DNA of 64,000 bases from NCBI GenBank assembly GCA_913061475.1, contig CAJXUN010000013.1:1-64000 (forward strand), read 5' to 3'. This document shows, one piece after another, positions 29,006-37,285 of this stretch. Source of the stretch: an uncultured Colwellia sp. Its GTDB lineage: Bacteria; Pseudomonadota; Gammaproteobacteria; Enterobacterales; Alteromonadaceae. The notes beneath the pieces are model-generated. The model was not told the DNA's origin. It saw only the letters and a list, made by a program, of their open reading frames with translations, and ran no database searches. A program made the position numbers and the translations under genes. How positions within the stretch are numbered: position 1 is the first letter of the stretch; the number at the start of each line of letters is the position of its first letter.

Positions 29006-29713
29006 CAATTATTATCAAAAGTTTAATAATATTGTTGACGACTAAGTATTGTTTATTATTGTCGTGTTGTTTTTTATCTATAGTCGTAGAAACTAAATAA
29101 AGATAGAAACAAATGTGGCAGTAAGTTTTATTTATTAAAAAATACTCCAAATAAAGTTGGAACCTGATTTAAACTGGCATAAGTGAACCTTAATAATTAT
29201 TCGAAACACATTATGAAATAACTGTGTTAACGTCTTCTGCGCATTGCTCTCGTTGGCGTAGCACAACCGAATAGCAATTATTATAGGATGGCAGCCGCTC
29301 AGTACTAATTAATTTGAGTCTAACTTCTTCACCACCAGCGGTCGGTTATTATTTATTATCAGGATTTATGATGCTTTATTAGGTCATATATTTATTAATA
29401 CGTCTTATATATTATGCGTTTTCTATGCTCTTAAATATACCTAAGTCCCGCAGTTTGCACTGCACAAACAGCCCCCTAGTCCATTTTCGTATAGTGATTT
29501 ATATTTATTGGACTATGACAAGGCTTTAGTTCGAACGGGCTACTTGATCCACACCCTAAATAGACTACTCGTTTCATTTTAGGGGGCTACAGGTAAATAG
29601 TGAATGAGTGCTTGTGCAACAAACCTATACTCAAACTTGGCATCACTCTACATTTAAATGGGGATTTTTGCGTGATAACTTCTACAACTCATGGTTTTAG
29701 AGAAAGGCAATAA

Positions 29714-29893
29714 AGCTGGTACATCGACAGGCTAAATCGCGAGAATGGAGTAGTAGTGCTTGATTTAGTTGCTACTTCAAATGCAAAAGCGCACTTACTC
29801 CTTAGAAAACAAGTCCCAACTTTGATCGAAATACCGGTATTGTTGTCAGAAAAAAATCATCTTAAAGTCATAAGGACGTCAGGTATTTTATAG
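29714..29893 (+). pseudogene. gene remnant ending in NHLKVIRTSGIL
   Basis: A start-less frame of 59 codons runs from just after a TAA to a TAG at 29891-29893, with a protein-like composition (NGVVVLDLVATS, TLIEIPVLLSE, NHLKVIRTSGIL). The final 13 codons recur in frame at about 33.8 kb with one amino-acid change (K to Q) and one silent change. That suggests both are leftovers of a coding 3' end rather than random repeats. I do not recognise the family. Confidence 0.4.
29851..29890 (+). repeat. 40-bp direct repeat, left copy
   Basis: Identical at 38 of 40 positions to 33781-33820, including TAAGGACGTCAGGTATTTTA at the right end. It lies about 80 bases before the dioxygenase pseudogene. The two copies flank about 3.9 kb. 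Confidence 0.85.
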
Positions 29894-29968
29894 CCGGCTT
29901 GCTTACACTGAAGGCTTGTTCAAGCACATTTATAAATGATATCAATAGCAAGTTCAAAGGAGGTACAA

Positions 29969-30610
29969 ATGAATCGGCGTAATTTTATTAAAGCTGGGGC
30001 TCTAGGAGCTTTGGGTGTAACAGGTCAGGTAATGGGACACAGTGAACGTTTGATAATGAGCAAAGCAACACCTACCGAAGGTGAGGGACCGTTTTACCCT
30101 GTGGTTGCTCAAAAAGATAAGGACTTTGACCTGACTAAAATTACTGGGAATGAAGTAGAGTCCTTGGGAGAGCGTATCTTTATCCGTGGAGGCGTTTTCG
30201 ATACTGCAGGTAACCCTGTAGAGGGGGCCACAGTCGATTTGTGGTAAGCTAATGCAGCAGGCCGGTATTCGCACCCACATGATCATAATCCGGCACCCGT
30301 TGACGATAATTTTCAAGGTTGGGCGATAGTTCCGAGTGCGAAGGATGGAGGGTTCCGATTTAAGACAGTGATGCCAGGTGCTTATCCCGTTGGGGGTGGG
30401 TGGTCGCGACCACCACATATTCATTTTAAGGTGACAAAAAGGGGGTATGTTGAGCTAACTACACAAATGTATTTTCCGGGTCAAGCATTAAACCAAGTCG
30501 ACAAACTGCTTCAGAAAAAGAGTAAAGCGGAACAAAAGCTGATGATTGCTGATAGATCTTCAGACAAGTTGGACACTTTCTACTTTAGGTTAATCATTGA
30601 AAAAGCATAA
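29969..30610 (+). pseudogene. Tat-exported intradiol ring-cleavage dioxygenase, broken by one stop codon
   Basis: The frame starts at ATG 29969 with AAGGAGGT upstream and runs in phase to a TAA at 30608-30610, except for a single in-frame TAA at 30245-30247 where the protein would read W-stop-A (a CAA glutamine one base away). Both halves belong to one intradiol dioxygenase of about 213 residues, the family of protocatechuate 3,4- and catechol 1,2-dioxygenases with non-heme iron(III). An NRRNFIKAG twin-arginine motif begins it, then EGPFYP. Predicted iron ligands (Tyr in GRYSH, HIH in PPHIHFKV) lie after the stop. No frameshift is seen, so decay is recent, or this is a base error. It is the left neighbour of a CadC-type regulator. 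Confidence 0.85.
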
Positions 30611-30669
30611 CAATGTCAGTCAGCAGTTGCTCGCACTCCTGCTGGCTACGCTGAAGTTGAAGAAACGCT

Positions 30670-32925
30670 CTATTCACTTAAAGAGAGCTCAACTACTTCT
30701 TTTTTTGCAGAAACCTGAATAGTCATCAAAAGCTGCGTCTGATTAATATCAGTTAGGTAATCGACATCGTCACTTATCTCTCCTAGAATTTTAAAATCGT
30801 CGTTATTTAGATCGTAGGACCACAATTGATTATCATCGTTGATATCATAAATTATATTGTTTTTAATCACGAAGGATTTGGATTTACCGCCCTGTTTGTT
30901 TAATGCTTTAATTTGCTGAGGTTCAACAGCGCCGGGCTGCCAAAATTGCCCCATGTGATCGTAAAGTATCAATCGACCATCCTCACTTTTAAGTGTCCAG
31001 AGTACAAACTTATCGCTTACTTCTCTGAAGCCTGACTTGTTTAAGTCGAACTCCACAATTTTTATTATCCCTTCGATCCTTAATGCTATTAATGCACTAT
31101 TGTTTTTACTATCCCATTGGTAAAGTCGGATCGCTGGGTGTTCAATTGGAATGGTTTTTTGAGTTGAATCTAGAAATACCTGTGTAAGTTCGTTGTTGGC
31201 ATTGACTAAAAGACTTTTACCGTCTGCTGCCCAAGCAATCCCATTGATATAAGTATCCATCGGAAAATCTGTGAGCTTTTGAGGACCTTTTCCATCGCTT
31301 ATCCAAAGCTGCTCTTCGCCTGATCGTTCCGACCAGAAAGCAATTAGCTTCCCCCTGGGTTGAAAAACTGCATTGTCCTCTCCAAGGTTTGTACGCTCAA
31401 AGCTTGCAGAGTTGTGATGCTGATTCGATGAGGATAATTTTGTGTGGTTCTGTTCTGATTGAGACTGTTTTGTTTGTGTTTCAGAATTTTGTGTTTGCGG
31501 ACTTGTCTCTGCGATTTCATTAAGCGGTATTAACACGACATCACTATCATAGGGCCCTTTGAGCATGAGTAGTCTTTTACCGTTTGGATGAAATTCAGGC
31601 TGGTCCATTCTATCACCAAAGGGTAAGTTGATTTTGGTGACCTTTCCTTCATAAGAAAGCGTAAAGAGTTGTCTGCCCGTGCTAAAGAAAAGCTGCTTGT
31701 TTAAAGGATCAAAATTAGGGTAGAGAAGGCGGAATTTTGCTATTTCCTGTGGGCGCTCAATAGGGTGACTGGATAAAAGTTGCCCGTCAGGACTGAGCAG
31801 TTCGACATATTGCTGACCATCTTTATGAATACGCGCCACAGCGATCAGATCATCTGCGACGGAATAAGCATAGTCGATTATATTGCCATCATTGGTAGCG
31901 TATAAGTCAGTGCTTTTATTCAAACTTGGAGAATAATTAATTAACTTCCAGCGGTTTGAATCTCTTTGCATCAGGGTAATATTGCCGTCATTTAACCAGG
32001 TAGGTTTCTTTAATATTGAATTTTTACACTGCAGAATTACACTAGGCTGCTGAGTACTTTCAAGCGCCTTATCAAAATCTAAACTTACCAAATCGTAGCA
32101 ATCTTTTTGGGTAACAGGCTGGTTACAAGGTTCGGTTGCTAAAAATACCAGTTTCTTGCCGTCTTTAGAAAAACTATGGCGACCATAAGCCCCCCATTCT
32201 TTGGTCAGTTGGATTTCTTTTTGCGTGTTGATGTTTTTGGCCCATATTTTATTTACACATTGCTTATCTAAATAACGATGGAAAACAATGTAGTTTCCAT
32301 CAGGTGTATAGGTGGCATCAAATTCTTTGTCGTCAGTGGCGGTAAGCGAGCGCAACTTATCAAAAGTTAGTTGTGGCGTTTGTTTGGGAGTTAGATTTTG
32401 ATAGCCAATAATAGCTAGAATAATAACCCCTGCGACCATAGAAATCAGTTTTAAAGCCACTCGCGATGGCGCAGAATGATGAGCTAAATCTGGGTCAGTG
32501 CTGTCTTTAATCAGGGGTTCGTCGACGGTATCTTCTTGGGAGTTGTGGTTGCTTGTAAAGACATCGCTTGTAACATCAGTGCTTGTCGAATTGACATTGT
32601 TCTGCCATCGAACCTCAACCTCCAGGCTATAACCTTGTTTAGGATGGGTTTTAATAAAGGATTGGTTGTCCTCACCCAGTGCTTTTCTTAATTGAGCGAT
32701 GCTTCTCTGCAATGTATTTGGTGTTACCACAGTATTAGGCCACACTGCTGATAATAATTCATCATGGCTAACGACTTTATTGGCGTTTTTGGCTAGGTAA
32801 GTTAACACAGCCAATGCTTTAGGTGGAATCGTCTGTGACTGCTTTTTCTGGGTGATTTGATTGCGAGTTAAATCAATAAAAAAATCACCGACCCAATACT
32901 GTGTGTCCATGTATGTGTTTTCCAT
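30670..32925 (-). CDS. CadC-type membrane regulator with beta-propeller domain
   Basis: 751 residues. A winged-helix DNA-binding domain (about 10-107; IPPKALAVLTYLAKNANKVV, VWPNTVV, LRKALGEDNQ, HPKQGYSL) is followed by a polar linker, one membrane helix (about 155-176) and a periplasmic WD40/TolB-type propeller made of PD40-like repeats (about 195-740; DGNYIVFHR, SKDGKKLVFLA, HPNGKRLLMLKG). A Gln/Ser/Thr-rich low-complexity stretch lies near 475-505. It is a transmembrane one-component regulator. It sits between the dioxygenase pseudogene and the PD40 gene at 33902, both preceded by the same 40-bp repeat, so these are possible targets (inference). A second ATG at 32910 is an alternative start. 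Confidence 0.8.
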   Translation of the reverse strand: MENTYMDTQYWVGDFFIDLTRNQITQKKQSQTIPPKALAVLTYLAKNANKVVSHDELLSAVWPNTVVTPNTLQRSIAQLRKALGEDNQSFIKTHPKQGYSLEVEVRWQNNVNSTSTDVTSDVFTSNHNSQEDTVDEPLIKDSTDPDLAHHSAPSRVALKLISMVAGVIILAIIGYQNLTPKQTPQLTFDKLRSLTATDDKEFDATYTPDGNYIVFHRYLDKQCVNKIWAKNINTQKEIQLTKEWGAYGRHSFSKDGKKLVFLATEPCNQPVTQKDCYDLVSLDFDKALESTQQPSVILQCKNSILKKPTWLNDGNITLMQRDSNRWKLINYSPSLNKSTDLYATNDGNIIDYAYSVADDLIAVARIHKDGQQYVELLSPDGQLLSSHPIERPQEIAKFRLLYPNFDPLNKQLFFSTGRQLFTLSYEGKVTKINLPFGDRMDQPEFHPNGKRLLMLKGPYDSDVVLIPLNEIAETSPQTQNSETQTKQSQSEQNHTKLSSSNQHHNSASFERTNLGEDNAVFQPRGKLIAFWSERSGEEQLWISDGKGPQKLTDFPMDTYINGIAWAADGKSLLVNANNELTQVFLDSTQKTIPIEHPAIRLYQWDSKNNSALIALRIEGIIKIVEFDLNKSGFREVSDKFVLWTLKSEDGRLILYDHMGQFWQPGAVEPQQIKALNKQGGKSKSFVIKNNIIYDINDDNQLWSYDLNNDDFKILGEISDDVDYLTDINQTQLLMTIQVSAKKEVVELSLSE

Positions 32926-32941
32926 GATGAATATTGACGTT

Positions 32942-33012
32942 TATACTCAAGCCATCTCAATATGCTCGTTTCAGGGCTACTGAATCCTCCATCTTGAGGT
33001 GGTTTGGGTATA
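32942..33012. mobile_element. 71-bp inverted-repeat element, MITE-like
   Basis: The ends are TATACTCAAGCCATCTCAA and, as reverse complement, TATACCCAAACCACCTCAA (16 of 19 matching). The inner sequence (ATGCTCGTTTCAG) matches the inner end of the 264-bp element at 33375, so it looks like a short deletion derivative of that family. Confidence 0.65.
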
Positions 33013-33070
33013 ATAGTCAGTTAAAACAAGAGGCTCACCTTAGCATGAAGTTTAATTTTTGCTAAGCCTT

Positions 33071-33333
33071 ATACCATTTTGATTAAGTTGTTTCCCACTC
33101 AGCGAGAATTAAAAGGCTTATAGGTAAGACATTTATTTTAGAGAATGGCACTCCCTTGTTAAAATCAATAACACAGCGTATAAGCCTTTTAAACTCGCCC
33201 TTGGGAGCTCATTAGCAAACTGATAACATCACAAAATGAATGAAATATAGAATGACTATATTTAACTCATTTTGTTTGTTCTAAGCTCGCTAATGTAGCT
33301 CTGAGTTGGGAATAAATTTAATCAAATTGGTAT
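33071..33333. mobile_element. 263-bp MITE-like element with ATACCA ends
   Basis: The left end ATACCATTTTGATTAAG matches the reverse complement of the right end (ATACCAATTTGATTAAA), with similarity continuing to a shared TTCCCA. Internally TTAAAAGGCTTATA (33109-33122) has an exact complement at 33179-33192, and GAGCT/ATTAGC also finds its complement near the right side. No transposase is encoded. Confidence 0.75.
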
Positions 33334-33374
33334 TCATTTGCTACTGATACTGAAGGGATATCCATTGTCACTAA

Positions 33375-33638
33375 TATACCCGTTACCATTCAAGATGCAT
33401 GTTTCAGAGGGCTTGAGTAATTTCAATTCAAGGCACTGTGATGAAGGAATGGTTATTCCCTTGTAAATCACAGTCACGATGAAGTGATGTTGCTCAAACC
33501 CTTCTTCGATGGGTTTTAAATGCCTTTACGCTACAGTAAATAATCAATACATAGAGTCACTATGTTTGAATTATTCTCCTTGCCTAAAGGCATTTTAATT
33601 CCCACTGAAATCGAGCACTTTGAATGGTAACGGGTATA
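33375..33638. mobile_element. 264-bp MITE-like element with TATACCC ends
   Basis: The terminal inverted repeats TATACCCGTTACCATTCAA are exact for 19 bases at both ends (33375-33393 and 33620-33638) and continue imperfectly. Internal self-complementary segments include AAATGCCTTT/AAAGGCATTT. A 75-codon frame on the minus strand lies mostly inside it and is not a gene. Confidence 0.8.
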
Positions 33639-33780
33639 GGTTAAATGATATAGAGCAAGAAGCTTTAGCTCATGCAATTTCAGAAAGCCCCTGAGTAAAA
33701 TGGGATGGTCATCTAACGCAGTCGGACGAATTAAAGCAGGCGATATAAGTGCAATCAAAAACGTACTTATCGCCGTCAGA

Positions 33781-33820
33781 ACAAAATCATCTAAAAGTCA
33801 TAAGGACGTCAGGTATTTTA
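33781..33820 (+). repeat. 40-bp direct repeat, right copy
   Basis: Matches 29851-29890 at 38 of 40 bases. In frame it reads SEQNHLKVIRTSGIL, continuing to a stop about 30 bases later. It ends about 80 bases before the PD40 protein start, the same distance as the left copy from its gene. Confidence 0.85.
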
Positions 33821-33901
33821 AGGTCAGCTAGCTTAAATTGACTCTTCAATCACATTAAAGCGAAGTTAAATAATTCGTTGATTTCAAAATAAGGAAAAAT
33901 T

Positions 33902-34771
33902 ATGAAGCGTATTAGCACTGCAACTGTTCTACTGCTTTCTATTCTAATGATGAGCGGAACTAGTTATGGCCGAGATGAAAATCCCATCCCAGATGGTTCC
34001 TATCTCGGACAAACGCCACCCGGCTCAACACCTGAGATGTTTGCGCCCGGTATTGTTAATACGGAGGAATTTATTGAAATTGAGGGCATGTTCGGAGCGG
34101 ATATGAATACATTTTATTTCGTCAGGGCTGATGAAAAAGAAGTTTATTCCTTGAATGTCATTGAATATATAAATAATCAATGGCAGAAGACTGTTGTCAA
34201 ACAGGGAGTGAGCGAGCCATCCATTTCTCCCGATGGCAAGACCATCTATTTTGCCAATAATTATATTGAGCGCACCAGCGACGGTTGGTCGGAGCTAAGA
34301 AATCACGGCGCACCTTTCGAAGATATCGACATTATGAGGCTTTCAGCGTCTGCGAACGGCACTTATTATTTCGATACCTTTACCCCAAAGTTTGATACCC
34401 CTATTCGCTATTCACGTTTGATAAACGGTAAATATGAACAACCGAAGTCACTGGGCCCGCAGTTTGGCATCGGCAGATATAATGCCCACCCTTATATTGC
34501 GCCGGATGAAAGCTTTATTATTTTTGACAGCGTCAGAGAAGATGGACAGGGCAGATCTGACATTTATATCAGTTATCGCGCGGCTGATGGCTCATGGGGC
34601 CCTGCCATTAATATGGGCGACAAGATAAATACCGCTCATTCTGAAAAAAATCCAAGTTTATCACCCGATGGACAATTTCTATTCTTTGATAAGCGGACAA
34701 AACGCGGAAACGAAGAGGTAAATATCTACTGGGTGGATGCACAAATTATTGAAACGCTAAGGCCCAAATAG
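33902..34771 (+). CDS. secreted PD40/TolB-type beta-propeller protein
   Basis: 289 residues with a cleavable signal peptide (about 1-22, ending near SYG) and PD40-like blades: SEPSISPDGKTIYFAN, APDESFIIFDS and KNPSLSPDGQFLFFD. No catalytic residues are recognisable; such proteins bind other proteins or small ligands in the periplasm. AAGGAAA precedes the ATG. The upstream region is partly shared with the dioxygenase pseudogene, and the nearby CadC-like regulator has a propeller of the same kind. A stand-alone gene. Confidence 0.75.
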   Translation: MKRISTATVLLLSILMMSGTSYGRDENPIPDGSYLGQTPPGSTPEMFAPGIVNTEEFIEIEGMFGADMNTFYFVRADEKEVYSLNVIEYINNQWQKTVVKQGVSEPSISPDGKTIYFANNYIERTSDGWSELRNHGAPFEDIDIMRLSASANGTYYFDTFTPKFDTPIRYSRLINGKYEQPKSLGPQFGIGRYNAHPYIAPDESFIIFDSVREDGQGRSDIYISYRAADGSWGPAINMGDKINTAHSEKNPSLSPDGQFLFFDKRTKRGNEEVNIYWVDAQIIETLRPK

Positions 34772-35363
34772 AAAACCATAATACAAACTCAGCCAGCGGA
34801 GCAAGACTGGCTAATCTAACATTGCCCGCTGAGTAGTGTGTAGCATCTAGTAAACTGAGTAGTTCACCATAAGTACATCTTAAATGGACTACTCAGAGAC
34901 CGTTTCACGGAGCGTTCAAATCATATAGAAACAATCATGCAATGTAGGCAATGGTGGCTTTGTTGACTATCAAGATGAAGGTAGCTCAACGTCTTATGAA
35001 TACAAAATACAGCTCAAAAATCTATTGCTTTTAATGTATGTCGTATCAAAGTGAACATAAAACAGGGTTGTTTTGACCAGTGAATTAGCTCAGGTTTGTG
35101 GCTACAGCCCTTAGAGTTATATTTTAGAAGTTAGCTATTTCAAAGTTTAATTAAGTTTTTTGAAATGTATTTTCGGCGCTTAAACGTAACAATTCCCGTT
35201 TCCGATTTAATTTAACGGTTTCCATCTTTATTCAACTTTAACAATAGTGTTTCAATCAGATTCATAATACGGACATTATTGGCATTATTTTTCTAAACAG
35301 ATATACCCAAATTACAGAAGTAGGTAAACTTCTCGACACTTTATTCTTCAGGTACTTGCTTTC
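34772..35363. other. intergenic with hairpin and possible gene fragment
   Basis: A hairpin, CTGAGTAGT plus CCAT (34855-34870) against ATGG plus ACTACTCAG (34884-34896), lies 80 bases after the PD40 gene and may end its transcript despite lacking a T-run. A short frame near 34940-35050 reads GNGGFVDYQDEGSSTSYEY, perhaps an outer-membrane protein fragment, but is too short to name. The rest is AT-rich. Confidence 0.4.
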
Positions 35364-36233
35364 ATGCCAATGCTTATTTTCGTCACCTTAATGTGGGCGT
35401 TTTCTTTTAGTTTGATTGGGGTATATCTTGCTGGACAAGTTGATGCTTGGTTTTCGGTATTGATGCGCGTAGCCCTTGCTACGCTGATTTTTTTACCGTT
35501 TTTGAAGTTGTCTCAAATCAAGGCGAAAGTTGCTTTGCAACTTATGATCTGTGGGGCCGTGCAACTGGGCATCATGTATGGTTTTTACTATCAGTCATTT
35601 TTATATCTTTCGGTGCCTGAAGTTTTACTGTTTACGGTTATGACACCAATTTATATCACGTTGCTCAATGACCTGCTTGATCGTAGACTCAATGTCGGCT
35701 TTATTATCAGCGCATTATTGGCTGTTTTTGGTGCCATCACTATTCGCTATCAAGGAATTGATGAGGGATTTTTAAAGGGCTTATTAATTGTTCAAGGGGC
35801 AAATATGTGTTTTGCCGCAGGGCAGGTTACTTACAAACGCACCATGGCAAAACAGCGCATAGATTTAGCGCAGCGCACGGTGTTTGCTTGGTTTTTTATC
35901 GGTGCATTGGTTGTGGTTATTCCCTGTTACTTGCTGCTTGGTAATCCTGATAAGTTGCCAACCACGGCACTGCAGTGGTCTATTTTAACTTACTTAGGAC
36001 TTGTCGCTTCTGGTATTGGCTATTTCGCTTGGAATAAAGGGGCCACACAAGTTAGTATTGGTACATTAGCGGTTGCCAATAATTTATTAATTCCTGCAGG
36101 TATTCTGGTCAATGTCATATTTTGGAACCGCGAAGCGGATATTGTTCGACTTACCATAGGTGGCGGAATTATCTTATTAGCGCTACTGGTAAATGATAAG
36201 TTTAATCATAAAATTCAACAAGCAAAAACATGA
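35364..36233 (+). CDS. EamA/DMT-family transporter
   Basis: A 289-residue inner-membrane protein with about ten helices arranged as two EamA repeats (about 1-130 and 140-280). Typical features are the N-terminal TLMWAFSFSLIGVYLAG, GVMYGFYYQSF-like aromatic helix four, and GYFAWNKGATQVSIGTLAVANNLL in the second repeat. Members export amino acids, nucleosides or other metabolites; the substrate cannot be read. It begins ATGCCAATG with no strong ribosome site. No partner genes. Confidence 0.82.
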   Translation: MPMLIFVTLMWAFSFSLIGVYLAGQVDAWFSVLMRVALATLIFLPFLKLSQIKAKVALQLMICGAVQLGIMYGFYYQSFLYLSVPEVLLFTVMTPIYITLLNDLLDRRLNVGFIISALLAVFGAITIRYQGIDEGFLKGLLIVQGANMCFAAGQVTYKRTMAKQRIDLAQRTVFAWFFIGALVVVIPCYLLLGNPDKLPTTALQWSILTYLGLVASGIGYFAWNKGATQVSIGTLAVANNLLIPAGILVNVIFWNREADIVRLTIGGGIILLALLVNDKFNHKIQQAKT

Positions 36234-36505
36234 TCACTTTGCCTATTCACAGACGTTTAGTGAACACTTACTGAATGCTAACTTCTTTGCTCTAAAAACA
36301 CGCGAGGTGGTCAGATTGGCAATATGCTATACCTGAGCAATAAAATTGTACTCGTGGAACATATACTTATCAAAGCTCAAACTGCTCTAGCAAACCTACT
36401 TAGAGGCTAAATATTATACCGTTGTCGACGCTAATATTACGCCAAGTCAAAGAATAATTTACTGGCTAGACTAAAATCTCATTAACTTTTGATGAGGACT
36501 TCTCT

Positions 36506-36958
36506 ATGACATCTATCCCTGAGTTTATGACCGCTAAACATCGTGAATGCGATGAGTTTTTTATCCAAGCCGAGAACGCTATTGCCGATAATAACTGGTT
36601 GTTAGCCAAGCAAGCATTTAGTCAGTTTTCGGCAGAATTAACCATACACTTTCAAGCCGAAGAAGATATTTTATTTCCTGAATTTGAGCAAGCCACCCGC
36701 ATTACGCAAGGACCTACACAGGTTATGCGTGGCGAGCACCAACAAATGCGTACCTTGGTTGCTGATTTGTTGGTGGCGCTTAGTGCTGAGGATAAAGATG
36801 CCTATATTAGCGTCTCTGAAACTCTTATGGTGTTAATGCAACAGCATAATATGAAAGAAGAAATGATGTTGTATCCTATGAGTCAGCAGCGAGTTCCTGC
36901 ACCGGATGCCCTACTAACTCAAGTTATTGAGCACTGTCAAATAACTGAAAATGGTTAA
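36506..36958 (+). CDS. hemerythrin-domain protein
   Basis: A 150-residue soluble protein with an HHE hemerythrin-like fold. Candidate di-iron ligands are His12 (AKHREC), His52 (TIHFQAEEDILFP with its Glu), His77 (RGEHQQM) and His114 with Glu118 (QQHNMKEEMMLYP). Such proteins bind O2 or NO, or repair iron-sulfur centres. It is followed within 10 bases by a DUF2249 gene and then by a polytopic membrane protein, a grouping seen near nitric-oxide-related genes. That context suggests NO or low-oxygen response (inference). GAGGA lies before the ATG. Confidence 0.85.
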   Translation: MTSIPEFMTAKHRECDEFFIQAENAIADNNWLLAKQAFSQFSAELTIHFQAEEDILFPEFEQATRITQGPTQVMRGEHQQMRTLVADLLVALSAEDKDAYISVSETLMVLMQQHNMKEEMMLYPMSQQRVPAPDALLTQVIEHCQITENG

Positions 36959-36967
36959 TTAGCAGGG

Positions 36968-37234
36968 ATGAAAACCATAGCTGTCAATGTCAGTGCATTG
37001 GCTCCACCTGAGCCGATGCAGGTAATTTTGTCTTCGTTGGTCGAGTTACCCAACGGCGCTGTGCTAAAAGTAAGCCACCGGCGAGAGCCGTTTCCGTTAT
37101 ATGAGCGGCTGCTCGCAAATGGTTGGCTGTATTATTGCGAGCACGTCTCAGATGAAAGCTTTGTTATTTATATTGCTCATGAGCAAGACAAAGCGCAATT
37201 TGGCGCTTATATCGACTCAAGTGTTCAACCTTAA
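36968..37234 (+). CDS. DUF2249-domain protein
   Basis: 88 residues matching the DUF2249 pattern: an N-terminal VNVSALAPPEPMQVIL segment and the HRREPFPLYERL core, which is TusA/SirA-like in overall fold but lacks its catalytic cysteine. The function is unknown; the family co-occurs with hemerythrin-type proteins and denitrification genes. It begins 9 bases after the hemerythrin gene, with AGGG next to the start, so it is probably co-transcribed. Confidence 0.78.
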   Translation: MKTIAVNVSALAPPEPMQVILSSLVELPNGAVLKVSHRREPFPLYERLLANGWLYYCEHVSDESFVIYIAHEQDKAQFGAYIDSSVQP

Positions 37235-37285
37235 TCTATTTACTCAAATTAATTTCGTCATTATTGAAAACTTAACTTTTGCAGC

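Larger units (their letters stand above)
29006..29968. other. decayed intergenic region
   Basis: About 960 bases without an intact gene. It contains an inverted repeat AGCCCCCTA/TAGGGGGCT (29470-29478 and 29580-29588) enclosing a second pair TAGTCCA/TGGACTA (29477-29483 and 29509-29515), then a 59-codon open stretch ending at 29893 whose last part is repeated at 33.8 kb. It looks like remnants of older genes or mobile DNA. Confidence 0.5.

Noticed and set aside
33531..33758. 75-codon minus-strand frame
   Set aside because: Most of it lies within the 264-bp inverted-repeat element; no ribosome site.
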